DNA of 64,000 nucleotides, from positions 1 through 64,000 of the forward strand of contig NZ_JACUUB010000001.1 in NCBI RefSeq assembly GCF_014859525.1, given 5' to 3'. The translations under genes and the position numbers were made by a program. Positions 42,508-53,677 of this stretch are shown one piece after another. This stretch comes from Marinobacter sp. Its GTDB lineage: Bacteria; Pseudomonadota; Gammaproteobacteria; Pseudomonadales; Oleiphilaceae. Positions within the stretch are counted from its first letter, which is position 1. Each line of letters opens with the position of its first letter. Below the pieces are notes generated by a model. The model saw only the letters and a list, made by a program, of their open reading frames with translations, was not told the origin of the DNA and did not search any database.

Positions 42508-43221
42508 ATGACTGCGCTACCCTGGCTGGACCCGGACAAACTCTGGTTCCCCCCTGCGGATGAGGCGCTGGACGACCCTGACGGTCTTCTGGCCCTGGGC
42601 GGCGACCTGTCACCCGAACGGTTATCGCTGGCCTACCGTAACGGCATTTTCCCGTGGTTTAGCGATGACCAACCCATTTTGTGGTGGTCTCCCGATCCAA
42701 GGTGCGTGCTATTTCCTCACGAAATACACATCTCCCGGAGCCTGCGGCGCACTCTCAACCAAAGACGTTTTCGGGTTACTGCCGATCAGAGCTTTCATCG
42801 AGTCATCCGTTTGTGCGCCAATACCCGAAGTGAGGGTACCTGGATTACCGATGAGATGATGGCTGCCTACACCGAGCTATACCGGCTGGGTGTTGCTCAT
42901 TCCATCGAAATCTGGAATCAACAGGGTGAGCTGGCCGGCGGAATGTATGGAGTCGCCCTGGGCGCATGCTTTTTTGGCGAATCCATGTTCTCTCTCGAGA
43001 CCAACGCCTCGAAAGTTCTGATGGTGCATCTGGCGCACCAATTGGCAGCCTGGGGTTATCAGATGATGGACTGCCAGGTGGAAAGCAGCCACCTGATCAG
43101 CATGGGTGCAAGGACCCTTCCCCGTGCGGAATTTTTATCTATACTCAGATCGTGTGTGGATCGAAAGGCCGATCAGCCAGACTGGACATTCACCTGGCAA
43201 TGGCCTGGGCCGGAGGTGTAA
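42508..43221 (+). CDS. aat: Leucyl/phenylalanyl-tRNA--protein transferase
   Basis: Attaches Leu or Phe to proteins with N-terminal Lys/Arg, creating N-degrons for ClpS-ClpAP. It is 237 aa from the ATG at 42508. Typical N-terminus WFPPADEAL and GLLALGGDLSPERL; catalytic-domain motifs WWSPDPRCVLFP and GVALGACFFGESMFS. The stop directly abuts bpt. With bpt, clpA and clpS it forms a near-contiguous N-degron cluster. Confidence 0.97.
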   Translation: MTALPWLDPDKLWFPPADEALDDPDGLLALGGDLSPERLSLAYRNGIFPWFSDDQPILWWSPDPRCVLFPHEIHISRSLRRTLNQRRFRVTADQSFHRVIRLCANTRSEGTWITDEMMAAYTELYRLGVAHSIEIWNQQGELAGGMYGVALGACFFGESMFSLETNASKVLMVHLAHQLAAWGYQMMDCQVESSHLISMGARTLPRAEFLSILRSCVDRKADQPDWTFTWQWPGPEV

Positions 43222-43935
43222 ATGAGTAATCTGAGAACTCTTGTTTTCTTTGCGACGCCTCCCCACGATTGCAGCTATCTGCCAGACCGAGAAGCAACCA
43301 CCATGTTTGTGGACCCCAGGGCCCACATAGACAAAAAACTTTACAGCCAATTAACCGCGCTGGGCTTTCGCCGCAGCGGCTCGCACTATTACCGGCCCCA
43401 TTGCGAGCAATGCAATGCCTGCATTCCGGTGCGCCTGAAGGTGGATCAGTTCCGCGCAGACCGTAATCAACGCCGCGTGCTGCGCAAGAATGAAGACATC
43501 ACCTGCAAACTGGTCCCCGCCTCATTCAGCGAGCGCTACTACCGCCTCTATGCACATTATATTGAGGAGCGGCACCGGGATGGCGATATGTACCCACCGT
43601 CAAAGGAGCAGTTCACGTCGTTTCTGGTAGAGGGCTCAACCGAATCCTGGTTCCTGGAAATGACGCTGGCTGGCGAATTGGTGGGTCTGGCGGCGGTAGA
43701 TTTACTGGACGACGGTTTGTCTGCGATCTATACCATTTTTGCCCCGGAGCTTGAGCTCCGGAGCCTGGGCACCTTCGCGGTGCTTTGGCAAATTGAAGAA
43801 GCAAAGCGGCGAGGTTTACCTCACCTATATCTGGGCTACTGGATCAGGGATTGCCGTAAAATGAATTACAAAACCCGATTCAAACCCATTGAAGCACTGC
43901 GGGACGGCCACTGGCGCGAGCTACAAACCGACTGA
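43222..43935 (+). CDS. bpt: Aspartate/glutamate leucyltransferase (Bpt)
   Basis: Transfers Leu to proteins with N-terminal Asp or Glu, 237 aa. The N-terminal arginyltransferase-like domain has CEQCNACIPVRL, and the C-terminal GNAT-like domain includes YLGYWIRDCRKMNYK. The ATG follows the aat stop without a gap, with GGAGG upstream. Enterics usually lack Bpt; having both aat and bpt gives two tiers of secondary degrons. Confidence 0.96.
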   Translation: MSNLRTLVFFATPPHDCSYLPDREATTMFVDPRAHIDKKLYSQLTALGFRRSGSHYYRPHCEQCNACIPVRLKVDQFRADRNQRRVLRKNEDITCKLVPASFSERYYRLYAHYIEERHRDGDMYPPSKEQFTSFLVEGSTESWFLEMTLAGELVGLAAVDLLDDGLSAIYTIFAPELELRSLGTFAVLWQIEEAKRRGLPHLYLGYWIRDCRKMNYKTRFKPIEALRDGHWRELQTD

Positions 43936-44016
43936 ATTTTGCTAAACGTTAAGAAATCAGGCAGAATTGCGCAATTTAAAATCACCGAAAAGTATTCCGA
44001 ACGAGGTTTTTACTGA

Positions 44017-44235
44017 ATGGCGAAATCAGATGTCATTGAAATGGAAGGCGTTATTCTAGACACCCTTCCAAACACTATGTTTCGTGTTGAGCTGTCCAAC
44101 GGCCACGTTGTGACCGCGCACATCTCAGGCAAAATGCGCAAGAACTACATCCGCATCCTGACCGGCGACAAGGTCAAGGTTGAGTTAACACCTTACGATC
44201 TGAGCAAGGGGCGCATCGTTTACCGCGCCCGTTAA
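44017..44235 (+). CDS. infA: Translation initiation factor IF-1
   Basis: 72-aa S1/OB-fold protein binding the 30S A site. The sequence [19 protein letters not shown] and the end [10 protein letters not shown] are characteristic. It is followed by a strong terminator at 44252-44277. In many Gammaproteobacteria it lies between aat and clpA, as here. Confidence 0.98.
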   Translation: MAKSDVIEMEGVILDTLPNTMFRVELSNGHVVTAHISGKMRKNYIRILTGDKVKVELTPYDLSKGRIVYRAR

Positions 44236-44251
44236 TGCCAAGTGACATCTG

Positions 44252-44277
44252 AAAAACCCCGCGTATGCGGGGTTTTT
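44252..44277 (+). terminator. Rho-independent terminator of infA
   Basis: AAAAACCCCGC, loop GTAT, GCGGGGTTTTTT: a perfect stem with a clean U-tract, 17 bp after the infA stop. Confidence 0.95.
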
Positions 44278-44640
44278 TATTGCGCCAGACAAAGCCATCT
44301 CGTAACGAGGAACTACTCCCTGTTCTGATCGGAACACTCAATGCCTCCCGGATTGGTGTAACAGCGAATTTTGCGAAGTATTGTCATCATATCTTCATGG
44401 TAGACAGCCGCCGCCAACGGTGCCCCCTGTTGGTTATCGGCAAGCAGATCAATGCGCACTTGTCTGAGCATTTCCTGATACTCCCGCATATCCTCTGGCC
44501 CGATATCCACCCACCGCTTCCTTATCATTGTTCTTGGCGAGCCGTGTAGCACCACGGGATTACCGCCTAAAACTGACAGAAGTCATCCTGAATTGAATTG
44601 ACAGCGCGGCCCGGGAAATAAGCCAGATTCGGCCAACAGA
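44278..44640. other. infA-clpA intergenic region
   Basis: Apart from the doubtful frame at 44313-44555, I see no feature here. The tRNA-Ser found at this place in enterics is not present; no cloverleaf is visible. Terminators bound the region on both sides. Confidence 0.5.
44313..44555 (-). CDS. Possible small hypothetical protein
   Basis: An 80-codon open frame in the 465-bp gap between infA and clpA. The translation (for example RKRWVDIGPEDMREYQEM and QGAPLAAAVYHEDMMTIL) is balanced and protein-like, with no low complexity, but no domain is recognised. The GTG start lacks a clear ribosome site; an ATG at 44528 (codon 10) is an alternative. It lies between two terminators, so it would need its own promoter, which I do not see. 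An overlapping plus-strand frame (44265-44549) is less convincing. Confidence 0.35.
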   Translation of the reverse strand: MVLHGSPRTMIRKRWVDIGPEDMREYQEMLRQVRIDLLADNQQGAPLAAAVYHEDMMTILRKIRCYTNPGGIECSDQNRE

Positions 44641-44641
44641 T

Positions 44642-44675
44642 AAAAAAAACCCGCTGTTGTAGCCGACAGCGGGTT
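44642..44675 (-). terminator. Rho-independent terminator of clpA
   Basis: On the minus strand, AACCCGCTGT pairs with ACAGCGGGTT around an 8-nt loop, and a run of eight T follows. It lies 25 bp after the clpA stop. Confidence 0.93.
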
Positions 44676-44700
44676 TTCGGGACAAGCCAAAGTAATCGAA

Positions 44701-46971
44701 TCAGACCGCTTCGGCGGGCTCATCCTCGTAGTCAAAAACCAGCTCATCGCCTTTCAGTTGAATGAAGACATCACCTCCCTTCTCTGCCAGCCTGCCAAAC
44801 AGGATCTGCTCAGCCAACGGCCGCTTTATCTTGTCCTGAATCAGACGCGCCATCGGCCTGGCACCCATGGTTACATCGTAGCCTTTCTCGGCCAACCAGG
44901 ATTTCGCCGCGCCATCCACATGCAGTACCACGTGCTTCTCATCCAGTTGCGCTTGCAGCTCTGTCAGGAACTTGTCGACCACGTGCGTAATGGTCGCCTT
45001 CTGCAGGTCAGCAAACTGAATGATTCCGTCCAGGCGGTTGCGGAACTCGGGCGTAAAGGTCTTGCTGATAATCTCCATGCCATCACTGCTGTGATCCTGC
45101 TCGCTGAAGCCAATAGACCTGCGCGCCATGCTCTCCGCACCGGCGTTGGTGGTCATCACCAGGATTACGTGGCGGAAGTCTGCTTTGCGACCGTTGTTGT
45201 CGGTCAGGGTACCGTGATCCATAACCTGCAGCAGCAAGTTGAAGACCTCCGGATGGGCCTTTTCAATCTCATCCAACAGCAAAACGCAATGTGGATGTTT
45301 GTTGACCGACTCTGTCAGCAAACCGCCCTGGTCATAGCCCACATAGCCCGGAGGCGCACCGATCAGACGAGAGACGGTATGCCGCTCCATGTACTCCGAC
45401 ATATCAAATCGTACCAGCTCAATACCCAGCACTTTTGCCAACTGCTTGGTGACTTCGGTTTTACCCACACCGGTAGGCCCGGCAAACAGGAACGCACCTT
45501 CAGGTTTCTCCGGCGCCTTAAGGCCGGCACGAGCCAGCTTGATGGCCGTTGCCAGAGATTCGATGGCAGGATCTTGACCAAATACCACCATTTTGAGGTC
45601 TCGCTCCAGATTACGCAGCAGGTCCTTGTCGCTGGTAGAGACATTTTTCGGCGGTATGCGCGCAATGCTGGCCACGATGTCTTCAATGTCGGTTACATCG
45701 ACCGTTTTCTTGCGTTTACCCTCAGGCTGCAATCGCTGTCTTGCACCGGCTTCATCAATCACATCAATTGCCTTGTCTGGCAGATGACGATCAGTGATGT
45801 ATCTATCCGCCAGCTCAGCAGCAACCCTAAGCGCCTGGTCGGTGTACTTCAGGTCGTGATGCTTCTCGAAATTTGGCTTGAGGCCTTTCAAAATCTGGTA
45901 GGTATCCTCAACACTGGGCTCGTTCACATCGATTTTCTGGAAACGTCTCGCCAGAGCGCTGTCTTTTTCAAAGATGCCCCGAAATTCCTGGAAGGTTGTT
46001 GAACCGATGCAACGCAACTCACCCGAGCCGAGCATAGGTTTCAGCAAGTTTGACGCGTCCATAACGCCGCCAGAAGCCGAACCAGCGCCAATGATGGTGT
46101 GGATCTCGTCGATAAACAGGATGGCATGATCCTGCTTTTTCAGATCATTAAGCAGACCTTTCAGGCGCTTCTCGAAATCACCCCGATATTTGGTACCGGC
46201 AAGCAGCGCGCCCATATCCAGTGAATACACCACCGCATCGGAAATAATATCCGGCACCTGACCGTCTACAATGCGCTTGGCCAGGCCTTCCGCTATGGCG
46301 GTTTTCCCGACGCCGGCTTCACCCACCAACAATGGATTGTTCTTGCGCCGACGCACAAGAATCTGAACCACCCGCTCCACTTCGTGTTCGCGACCGATCA
46401 GCGGGTCGATTCTGCCCTGCCGAGCCTGCTCGTTCAGGTTGGTCGCATAACTTTCGAGCGGGCGAGAGTGAGAACCCTCCTCGCCTGCTTCATCCTGGGC
46501 GACATGATCAGCGCCATCCTGATCCTCCGCCCCTTGTACACGGGATATACCATGAGAGACGAAGTTCACCACGTCGATTCTGGCAATGCTTTGTTTCTTC
46601 AGAACGTAAACCGCCTGGCTCTCCTGCTCACTGAAAATGGCAACCAGCACGTTGGCTCCGGTCACCTCTTTTTTGCCAGAAGATTGCACGTGAAACACAG
46701 CACGTTGCAACACGCGCTGGAACCCCAGTGTTGGCTGGGTTTCACGCTCGCCGTCGGAACTGGGGATCAAGGGTGTGGTGGAGTCTACAAACTCAACCAG
46801 CTCATCTTCGAGCCGCTTCAGGTCTGCACCACAGGCTTTGAGAACACCCACTGCCGATTCATTGTCGAGAAGGGCCAGCAACAAATGCTCAACGGTCATA
46901 AATTCATGACGCTTGTCCCTGGCATTTTTGAAGGCCGTATTCAGCGTAATTTCAAGATCTTTGCTAAGCAT
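44701..46971 (-). CDS. clpA: ATP-dependent Clp protease ATP-binding subunit ClpA
   Basis: Hexameric unfoldase of ClpAP, 756 aa. The N-domain (about 1-140) binds ClpS. D1 has Walker [10 protein letters not shown] and D2 has GPTGVGKTE. The ClpP-binding IGF loop is visible in [11 protein letters not shown] poly-acidic linker around 150-165 separates the N-domain. It lies 18 bp after clpS on the same strand, and with aat and bpt upstream it completes an N-degron pathway. Confidence 0.98.
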   Translation of the reverse strand: MLSKDLEITLNTAFKNARDKRHEFMTVEHLLLALLDNESAVGVLKACGADLKRLEDELVEFVDSTTPLIPSSDGERETQPTLGFQRVLQRAVFHVQSSGKKEVTGANVLVAIFSEQESQAVYVLKKQSIARIDVVNFVSHGISRVQGAEDQDGADHVAQDEAGEEGSHSRPLESYATNLNEQARQGRIDPLIGREHEVERVVQILVRRRKNNPLLVGEAGVGKTAIAEGLAKRIVDGQVPDIISDAVVYSLDMGALLAGTKYRGDFEKRLKGLLNDLKKQDHAILFIDEIHTIIGAGSASGGVMDASNLLKPMLGSGELRCIGSTTFQEFRGIFEKDSALARRFQKIDVNEPSVEDTYQILKGLKPNFEKHHDLKYTDQALRVAAELADRYITDRHLPDKAIDVIDEAGARQRLQPEGKRKKTVDVTDIEDIVASIARIPPKNVSTSDKDLLRNLERDLKMVVFGQDPAIESLATAIKLARAGLKAPEKPEGAFLFAGPTGVGKTEVTKQLAKVLGIELVRFDMSEYMERHTVSRLIGAPPGYVGYDQGGLLTESVNKHPHCVLLLDEIEKAHPEVFNLLLQVMDHGTLTDNNGRKADFRHVILVMTTNAGAESMARRSIGFSEQDHSSDGMEIISKTFTPEFRNRLDGIIQFADLQKATITHVVDKFLTELQAQLDEKHVVLHVDGAAKSWLAEKGYDVTMGARPMARLIQDKIKRPLAEQILFGRLAEKGGDVFIQLKGDELVFDYEDEPAEAV

Positions 46972-46989
46972 GTGCCACCCCGCCTTCTA

Positions 46990-47349
46990 TCAGTCCGCAC
47001 GTTCAATCTCACAAAGGAGCGGGTGGTCACATTCCGAAGAATACTGATTCACCTGCGCCGCCTTTGTTTCCGCGATGTCGCGGGTATATACCCCACATAC
47101 GGCTTTTCCCTGCGTATGGACGAGCAGCATCACCTGCGTCGCCTTCTCTTCATTCATTGCAAAGAATGTCATCAGTACATCCACCACGAAGTCCATGGGG
47201 GTGTAATCATCATTCAGGAGCAACACCCGGTACCGGGCCGGGCGCTTCAACGCTGGCTTCTCGGGCGCAACACTGACGCCATCCTGGCGACCGGGTTGTT
47301 CGTCCTCCCCCTGATTAAATACTAGTAGAGAATTCTCAATTGTCCGCAT
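46990..47349 (-). CDS. clpS: ATP-dependent Clp protease adaptor ClpS
   Basis: N-recognin that hands proteins with N-terminal Leu/Phe/Tyr/Trp to ClpAP. It is 119 aa from the ATG at 47349; a TTG at 47412 extends it to 140 aa without clear support. The binding-pocket motif [20 protein letters not shown] and the helix motif [19 protein letters not shown] are present. A disordered N-terminal tail (about 1-40) is needed for delivery in homologues. It is divergent from cspD. Confidence 0.96.
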   Translation of the reverse strand: MRTIENSLLVFNQGEDEQPGRQDGVSVAPEKPALKRPARYRVLLLNDDYTPMDFVVDVLMTFFAMNEEKATQVMLLVHTQGKAVCGVYTRDIAETKAAQVNQYSSECDHPLLCEIERAD

Positions 47350-47595
47350 GATTCTGTTTACCGGATTTTCGGCTTCCTGAGTAACTGTGGTTGCCCGACA
47401 CACGGTTTTCAAGAGAAAGACCGTCTCGAACGTGCGTTATTTATCAATACGACCATGATACCGCTTCCAGACCTTCTTGAACCACTCATTCAACCACTCG
47501 TTACTCTTGACTCAGGCCCGGGTTTGGTCGACAGTTAACGTTGATTGTAAAATCATGTTAATTTGCGCAATCGCATGTAACCAGATGCGACAGCT

Positions 47596-47601
47596 TATAC
47601 T
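47596..47601 (+). promoter_or_regulatory. Candidate -10 box for cspD
   Basis: TATACT about 94 bp upstream of the cspD start, without a convincing -35 hexamer. The 345-bp clpS-cspD gap otherwise holds only divergent promoter sequence. Confidence 0.3.
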
Positions 47602-47694
47602 GCCGCAAGGCACCGGGGCCGGCACGGAACAGGCCCGACCGGAAGCAGCCACTCCAAGAACAATATTGACAAACACGGAACAGGGGAGTTCATC

Positions 47695-48006
47695 ATGCCA
47701 AAAGGCAAGGTCAAGTGGTTCAACAACGCCAAGGGGTACGGCTTTATCATCGAAGACGGCTGCAGCGACGATCTGTTTGCCCATTTTACTTCGGTACAGA
47801 TGGAGGGCTATAAAACGCTGAAAGCCGGCCAACCCGTAACCTTTGAGAAAAAGCCGGGGGATAAAGGCATTCACGCCGTCAATATCGTTCCAGATGAATC
47901 GACGGCCACGCAGACTCCGGAGATTGGCTCGCAGCAGCGAGACTCATCTTCCGGGGCCGCAAAGCCAGAGCGCGAAGGGTATCCACCAAGAGCGGTAAAC
48001 GGCTAA
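47695..48006 (+). CDS. cspD: Cold-shock domain protein (CspD-like)
   Basis: 103-aa protein with an N-terminal cold-shock domain (about 1-67; KGYGFI, LFAHFTSV) and a C-terminal extension of about 35 residues rich in Ser/Thr/Gln/Pro, likely disordered. GGGGAG precedes the ATG. The position next to clpS-clpA matches cspD, which inhibits replication in stationary phase in E. coli. A terminator follows at 48034. Confidence 0.9.
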   Translation: MPKGKVKWFNNAKGYGFIIEDGCSDDLFAHFTSVQMEGYKTLKAGQPVTFEKKPGDKGIHAVNIVPDESTATQTPEIGSQQRDSSSGAAKPEREGYPPRAVNG

Positions 48007-48033
48007 CAAAGCCCCTCAACAGTGCATTTTGTT

Positions 48034-48077
48034 CCTGCTGGCTTCGCCGGCAGGCCTTCCCTTTTTGTGCTTTTTTC
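48034..48077 (+). terminator. Rho-independent terminator of cspD
   Basis: CCTGCTGGC pairs with GCCGGCAGG (one G-U pair) around a 3-nt TTC loop, followed by CCTTCCCTTTTTGTGCTTTT. Confidence 0.8.
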
Positions 48078-48136
48078 ACGAACACGAATCCGCTAGGCTT
48101 ACCTCTCCCGAGCATTCGTCAGACAGGATCCCGTGA

Positions 48137-48775
48137 ATGGCCGAGCTGATACTTTTTAATAAACCGTTCCAGGTATTAAGCCAATTCACTGACGACCGCC
48201 CCCGGAATCCCCGTGCCACGCTGGCGGACTGGATCGATAAGCCCGGGTTCTACCCTGCCGGGCGACTGGATTACGACTCCGAAGGCTTGCTACTGCTCAC
48301 GGATCATGGGCCGCTTCAACACCGGATCGCCTCGCCCGAAAATAAAATGCCAAAAACCTACTGGGCTCAGGTAGAGGGCGAAATCAGCGAATCGGCCATC
48401 AAACACCTCTGCACTGGCGTAGAATTGAACGATGGCATTACCCGACCGGCAAAAGCGCACGTTATTCAGCAGCCTGCAATCTGGCCAAGAGTACCACCGA
48501 TAAGATACCGGCCTTCGGTACCCACCAGCTGGCTGGAACTGACCATCAATGAAGGGCGCAATCGACAGGTGCGCAGAATGACAGCAGCGGTTGGCTACCC
48601 TACCCTGAGACTTATACGATGCCGGATTGGCGAGTGGGCACTGGATCATCTGCAACCCGGTGAATTCCGGCTTGAAAGCGTAAACATGCCCGACAACTCA
48701 GCACCAGACAAGTCCAACTCCGGCAAACCCGGAACCCAATCCCGAAAATCCGGCAGGAGACCCCACCGAAAATGA
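48137..48775 (+). CDS. rluE: 23S rRNA pseudouridine synthase RluE
   Basis: RsuA/RluB-subfamily enzyme making pseudouridine at 23S rRNA position 2457 (E. coli numbering), 212 aa. The catalytic Asp lies in GRLDYDSEGLLLLTDHG, and the later NEGRNRQVRRMTAAVGYP is a family signature. There is no N-terminal S4 domain. The ATG of nudJ overlaps its stop. The gene order rluE-nudJ-mnmA-hflD-purB equals that of E. coli, though icd, usually upstream, is absent here. Confidence 0.95.
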   Translation: MAELILFNKPFQVLSQFTDDRPRNPRATLADWIDKPGFYPAGRLDYDSEGLLLLTDHGPLQHRIASPENKMPKTYWAQVEGEISESAIKHLCTGVELNDGITRPAKAHVIQQPAIWPRVPPIRYRPSVPTSWLELTINEGRNRQVRRMTAAVGYPTLRLIRCRIGEWALDHLQPGEFRLESVNMPDNSAPDKSNSGKPGTQSRKSGRRPHRK

Positions 48776-49221
48776 CCTGGAAGCCCCACGCCACAGTCGC
48801 GGTTATCGTGGAAGACGATCAGGGCCGGTTCCTGTTGGTGGAAGAACTCAGCAACGGTAAGGTTGTGTTCAATCAACCGGCCGGGCACATTGAAGAAGAC
48901 GAACGGATCATGGATGCCGTGCGCCGGGAAACCCTCGAAGAAACCGGCTGGGAAATAGAGCCAACTTACTTTTTGGGCGTTTACACCTACACGGCTCCCG
49001 CTAACGGTGTCACCTATTACCGATTTTGCTACGCCGCCAAAGCCATTCGCCATGTCACCACGGAGCTGGATGCCGGCATCATTGCCCCGCACTGGCTCAC
49101 ACTGCAGGAAGTGCGCGATCTTGGCAGCAAGTTGCGCAGCCCTTTGGTCTTACAATGCATCGAGGATTACCGAAACGGCCGGCAATTCCCCCTGGATGTG
49201 GTCATCGACGGACAGACGTAA
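48772..49221 (+). CDS. nudJ: NUDIX hydrolase NudJ
   Basis: 149-aa phosphatase acting on nucleoside di- and triphosphates and HMP-PP in E. coli. The Nudix box fits G-x5-E-x7-REUxEExGU, with GHIEEDE and RRETLEETGW visible. The start overlaps rluE (ATGA), and mnmA follows 50 bp later. The conserved cluster supports the NudJ assignment over a generic Nudix call. Confidence 0.94.
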   Translation: MTWKPHATVAVIVEDDQGRFLLVEELSNGKVVFNQPAGHIEEDERIMDAVRRETLEETGWEIEPTYFLGVYTYTAPANGVTYYRFCYAAKAIRHVTTELDAGIIAPHWLTLQEVRDLGSKLRSPLVLQCIEDYRNGRQFPLDVVIDGQT

Positions 49222-49271
49222 TCATCACAAAGTGATAAAATTTCAGCTTTTAACCGATTACCAGAAGGCCC

Positions 49272-50450
49272 ATGACCCAGAATCCTGCAACCAAAGCCCC
49301 TCAAAACACCCGTGTAATCGTTGGCATGTCCGGTGGCGTAGATTCCTCCGTAGCCGCCTGGCTGCTAAAAGACCAGGGCTATCAGGTAGAAGGCCTGTTC
49401 ATGAAAAACTGGGACGAAGACGATGGCACCGAGTACTGCACCGCCATGACCGACCTGGCGGATGCCCGGGCGGTGGCCGACGCTATCGGTATCAAACTTC
49501 ATACCGCCAGCTTTGCCGCCGAATACTGGGACCGTGTTTTTGAGCATTTTCTGTCTGAGTACAGCGCCGGGCGCACCCCCAATCCGGACATCCTGTGCAA
49601 CAAGGAAGTCAAATTCCGGGCGTTTCTCGATTACGCCGTTACCCTGGGCGCAGACTATATCGCGACCGGCCACTATACGCGCCAGCGCCCGCTTGAAGAC
49701 GGCAGCGGCAAGGCTGAACTGTTAAAGGGGCTGGATCCGAACAAAGATCAAAGCTACTTCTTGCACGCCGTATCCGGCGACCGGATTGCCCGCACACTGT
49801 TTCCGATTGGTGAACTTGAAAAGCCAGAGGTACGCCGCATTGCCGAGGCCCAGGGCTTCATCACCCACGACAAAAAAGACTCCACCGGCATCTGCTTCAT
49901 CGGCGAGCGCAAGTTCACTGATTTTCTGAAACAGTACCTGCCGGCTCAGCCTGGCCACATTGAGACCCCGGATGGCAAGGTCATCGGCAAGCATCAGGGC
50001 CTGATGTATCACACCATTGGCCAGCGTCAGGGCCTTGGCATTGGCGGCCTCGCTGAATTCGGAGACGAACCCTGGTATGTCGCAGAAAAAGACCTCACCC
50101 GTAACGTGCTGATCGCCGTTCAGGGTAAGCATCATTCTTTGCTGTTCTCGCGAGGCCTGGTGTCTGGCCCCATCGACTGGATTGCCGGCGAGGCCCCGGC
50201 GCCACAATTTCGCTGCAAAGCGAAGACCCGTTACCGTCAGCCGGATCAAGACTGCGAAGTCACTGTTATCGATGGCGGCGTAAAAGTGGTGTTTGACGAC
50301 GCTCAGCGGGCGGTTACTCCGGGGCAGTCAGTGGTTTTCTATTTCGACGAGATCTGTCTTGGCGGTGGCGTTATTGAGCAAACCTGGCGTGACCATGAGG
50401 CATTGCCAGAACGCCTATGCCAGACTGAAGCCACAGGAGCCGCATCATGA
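49272..50450 (+). CDS. mnmA: tRNA 2-thiouridylase MnmA
   Basis: Forms 2-thiouridine at the wobble base of tRNA-Lys, -Glu and -Gln; 392 aa. PP-loop [16 protein letters not shown] at about 17-32. Catalytic Cys residues lie in [13 protein letters not shown] and STGICFIGE. The C-terminal beta-barrel domains start near 225. hflD overlaps the stop by 4 bp. One of its substrates, tRNA-Lys(UUU), is encoded at the start of this window. Confidence 0.97.
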   Translation: MTQNPATKAPQNTRVIVGMSGGVDSSVAAWLLKDQGYQVEGLFMKNWDEDDGTEYCTAMTDLADARAVADAIGIKLHTASFAAEYWDRVFEHFLSEYSAGRTPNPDILCNKEVKFRAFLDYAVTLGADYIATGHYTRQRPLEDGSGKAELLKGLDPNKDQSYFLHAVSGDRIARTLFPIGELEKPEVRRIAEAQGFITHDKKDSTGICFIGERKFTDFLKQYLPAQPGHIETPDGKVIGKHQGLMYHTIGQRQGLGIGGLAEFGDEPWYVAEKDLTRNVLIAVQGKHHSLLFSRGLVSGPIDWIAGEAPAPQFRCKAKTRYRQPDQDCEVTVIDGGVKVVFDDAQRAVTPGQSVVFYFDEICLGGGVIEQTWRDHEALPERLCQTEATGAAS

Positions 50451-51067
50451 GCCGCTCCCTGCACGATCAGACCATTGCGCTGGCCGGTCTTTTTCAGGCC
50501 GCATCGTTAGTGCGACAGGTTGCCCACAACGGCACCTGCAACGAGGAGAGCCTGGAAACCTGCATTCGTTCGCTGTTCGCCAGCGATCCAGCGTCAACGC
50601 TGGATGTTTATGGCGGCGAACTGTCTGACATCCGCGAAGGCCTAGACGCCCTGTCAACCTCGCTGGCCCAACAAAGCCGGCCCCAGGACGTCGAAATACT
50701 CCGCTATGTACTGAACCTGATTCACCTCGAGTCCAAGCTCAAGCGCGATCCAGACATGCTGGATGTGATCGGCAGTCGCATCGACCAGGCCCGCCACACC
50801 GCCAGTCATTTTGGCTATGTCCACAGCAACCTGATAGGCAATCTGGCATCTGTTTATGGCGACACCATCAGCACCTTTCGCCTGCGCATTCAGGTCAGCG
50901 GCAATCCGCAGGTACTGCAGCAGGAGGAAAACGCTGCCAAAGTCAGAGCCTTGCTATTATCCGGTATTCGCTCGGCAGTACTCTGGCGGCAAAGTGGCGG
51001 CCGCCGCTGGCAGCTGATTTTTGCACGCAAAAAAGTGATTCACCACGCCCGCGAGCTGTTGCGCTGA
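50447..51067 (+). CDS. hflD: High frequency lysogenization protein HflD homologue
   Basis: 206-aa helical protein. The characteristic segment is [20 protein letters not shown] at the N-terminus. In E. coli HflD is membrane-associated and binds lambda CII; the normal cellular role is unclear. It is translationally coupled to mnmA (ATGA overlap) and precedes purB, as in E. coli. Confidence 0.94.
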   Translation: MSRSLHDQTIALAGLFQAASLVRQVAHNGTCNEESLETCIRSLFASDPASTLDVYGGELSDIREGLDALSTSLAQQSRPQDVEILRYVLNLIHLESKLKRDPDMLDVIGSRIDQARHTASHFGYVHSNLIGNLASVYGDTISTFRLRIQVSGNPQVLQQEENAAKVRALLLSGIRSAVLWRQSGGRRWQLIFARKKVIHHARELLR

Positions 51068-51125
51068 TTCAAACCGGGCGCTGGTGTATCATACAGCCCC
51101 TATTTTTTGTCCGATTCTTTGATGA

Positions 51126-52508
<1,383 letters not shown>

Positions 52509-52522
52509 ACCGGAGCAACACC

Positions 52523-53674
52523 ATGGACATGCTTGGCGGACTGACAGCCTCTGAATTTCTGCGAGACTACTGGCAGAAAAAGCCTCTAGTGATCCGCCAG
52601 GCATTCCCCGATTTTCAATGCCCGGTCAGCCCGGACGAGCTGGCAGGGCTGGCTTGCGAAGAAGCGGTGGAATCCCGCCTCATCCTTGAGGAGGACTCGG
52701 GCAAACCCTGGCAACTGCACAACGGCCCATTCACCCCGGAGCGCTTCAGCCAACTGCCAGAGCAGGACTGGACACTGCTAGTGCAAGGGCTGGACCACTG
52801 GGTGCCCGACGTCGCCGACCTGCTGGAGCCATTCCGCTTCATCCCGAACTGGCGCCTGGACGACATCATGGCCAGTTACGCGCCCAGGGGTGGCAGTGTT
52901 GGCCCCCATTACGACATGTATGACGTCTTTCTTCTGCAGGCCCAAGGCCATCGTCGCTGGACCTTTGGTGGCCATTGCGATCACACCTCGCCGCGGGTAG
53001 ACGGCACACCCTTGCGTATTCTCAGTAGCTGGGACGGTGAACAGACCGTCACCCTGGCGCCGGGCGACATGCTCTACCTGCCCCCTGGCATTGGCCATCA
53101 CGGCGTCGCCGAAGACGACTGCATCACCCTGTCTATCGGATTCCGGGCACCCACGCTGGATGACCTGCTGACCGGCTTCACCGATTATCTGAGCCAGCAT
53201 GCAAAAGCCTCAGAACACCTGAATGACCCGGACCTGACAATACAGGACAACCCCGGCACCATTTCTCCAGACGTGATCGATCGCCTGGACAGCGTTATCC
53301 GCGAACAGCTTGGAGATCGCCGCAACCTGGCACTGTGGTTTGGCCAGTTTGCAACAGCACCCAAGAGCCTCGACATCGTCGTGCCCGCCGATGAGCCGGC
53401 CACGGCGGAGGATCTGACCGAAGCCATTCACGCCGGTGAACAGCTGCGCTGGAACGAAGGCTCCCGTTTCGCCTACCATGAACTGGACAATGAAACTGCC
53501 TTGTTCGTAGATGGTGAACAGTATCTGCTAAAGGGCGATGCGCAACCGCTGGCCCCCCTGCTGTGCGCCGCCGCGCGCATCAATATGGCGGAGCTGACCA
53601 AGTTTACGGGTGATGACGCGCTGCTTGGGTTGCTGACCACACTTTATAATCAAGGCTCGGTCTACTTCGAGTAA
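52523..53674 (+). CDS. roxA: 50S ribosomal protein L16 arginine hydroxylase (RoxA/YcfD)
   Basis: JmjC-type Fe(II)/2-oxoglutarate oxygenase hydroxylating an arginine of ribosomal protein L16 in E. coli; 383 aa. The metal-binding H-x-D is in GPHYDMYDVF (about 128-137) and the distal His in GIGHHGV (about 190). The C-terminal winged-helix domain is at about 300-383. It lies 14 bp after purB and just before the GNAT gene. Confidence 0.92.
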   Translation: MDMLGGLTASEFLRDYWQKKPLVIRQAFPDFQCPVSPDELAGLACEEAVESRLILEEDSGKPWQLHNGPFTPERFSQLPEQDWTLLVQGLDHWVPDVADLLEPFRFIPNWRLDDIMASYAPRGGSVGPHYDMYDVFLLQAQGHRRWTFGGHCDHTSPRVDGTPLRILSSWDGEQTVTLAPGDMLYLPPGIGHHGVAEDDCITLSIGFRAPTLDDLLTGFTDYLSQHAKASEHLNDPDLTIQDNPGTISPDVIDRLDSVIREQLGDRRNLALWFGQFATAPKSLDIVVPADEPATAEDLTEAIHAGEQLRWNEGSRFAYHELDNETALFVDGEQYLLKGDAQPLAPLLCAAARINMAELTKFTGDDALLGLLTTLYNQGSVYFE

Positions 53675-53677
53675 GTC

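Noticed and set aside
44265-44549. A 94-codon plus-strand frame after infA
   Set aside because: It starts inside the infA terminator and has poor protein-like character; the opposite-strand frame is the better candidate.
44278-44640. A tRNA-Ser between infA and clpA, as in enterics
   Set aside because: No cloverleaf or T-arm consensus is visible in the region.
44758-46002. A 414-codon plus-strand open frame
   Set aside because: It is antisense to clpA and is an artefact of codon bias in GC-rich DNA.
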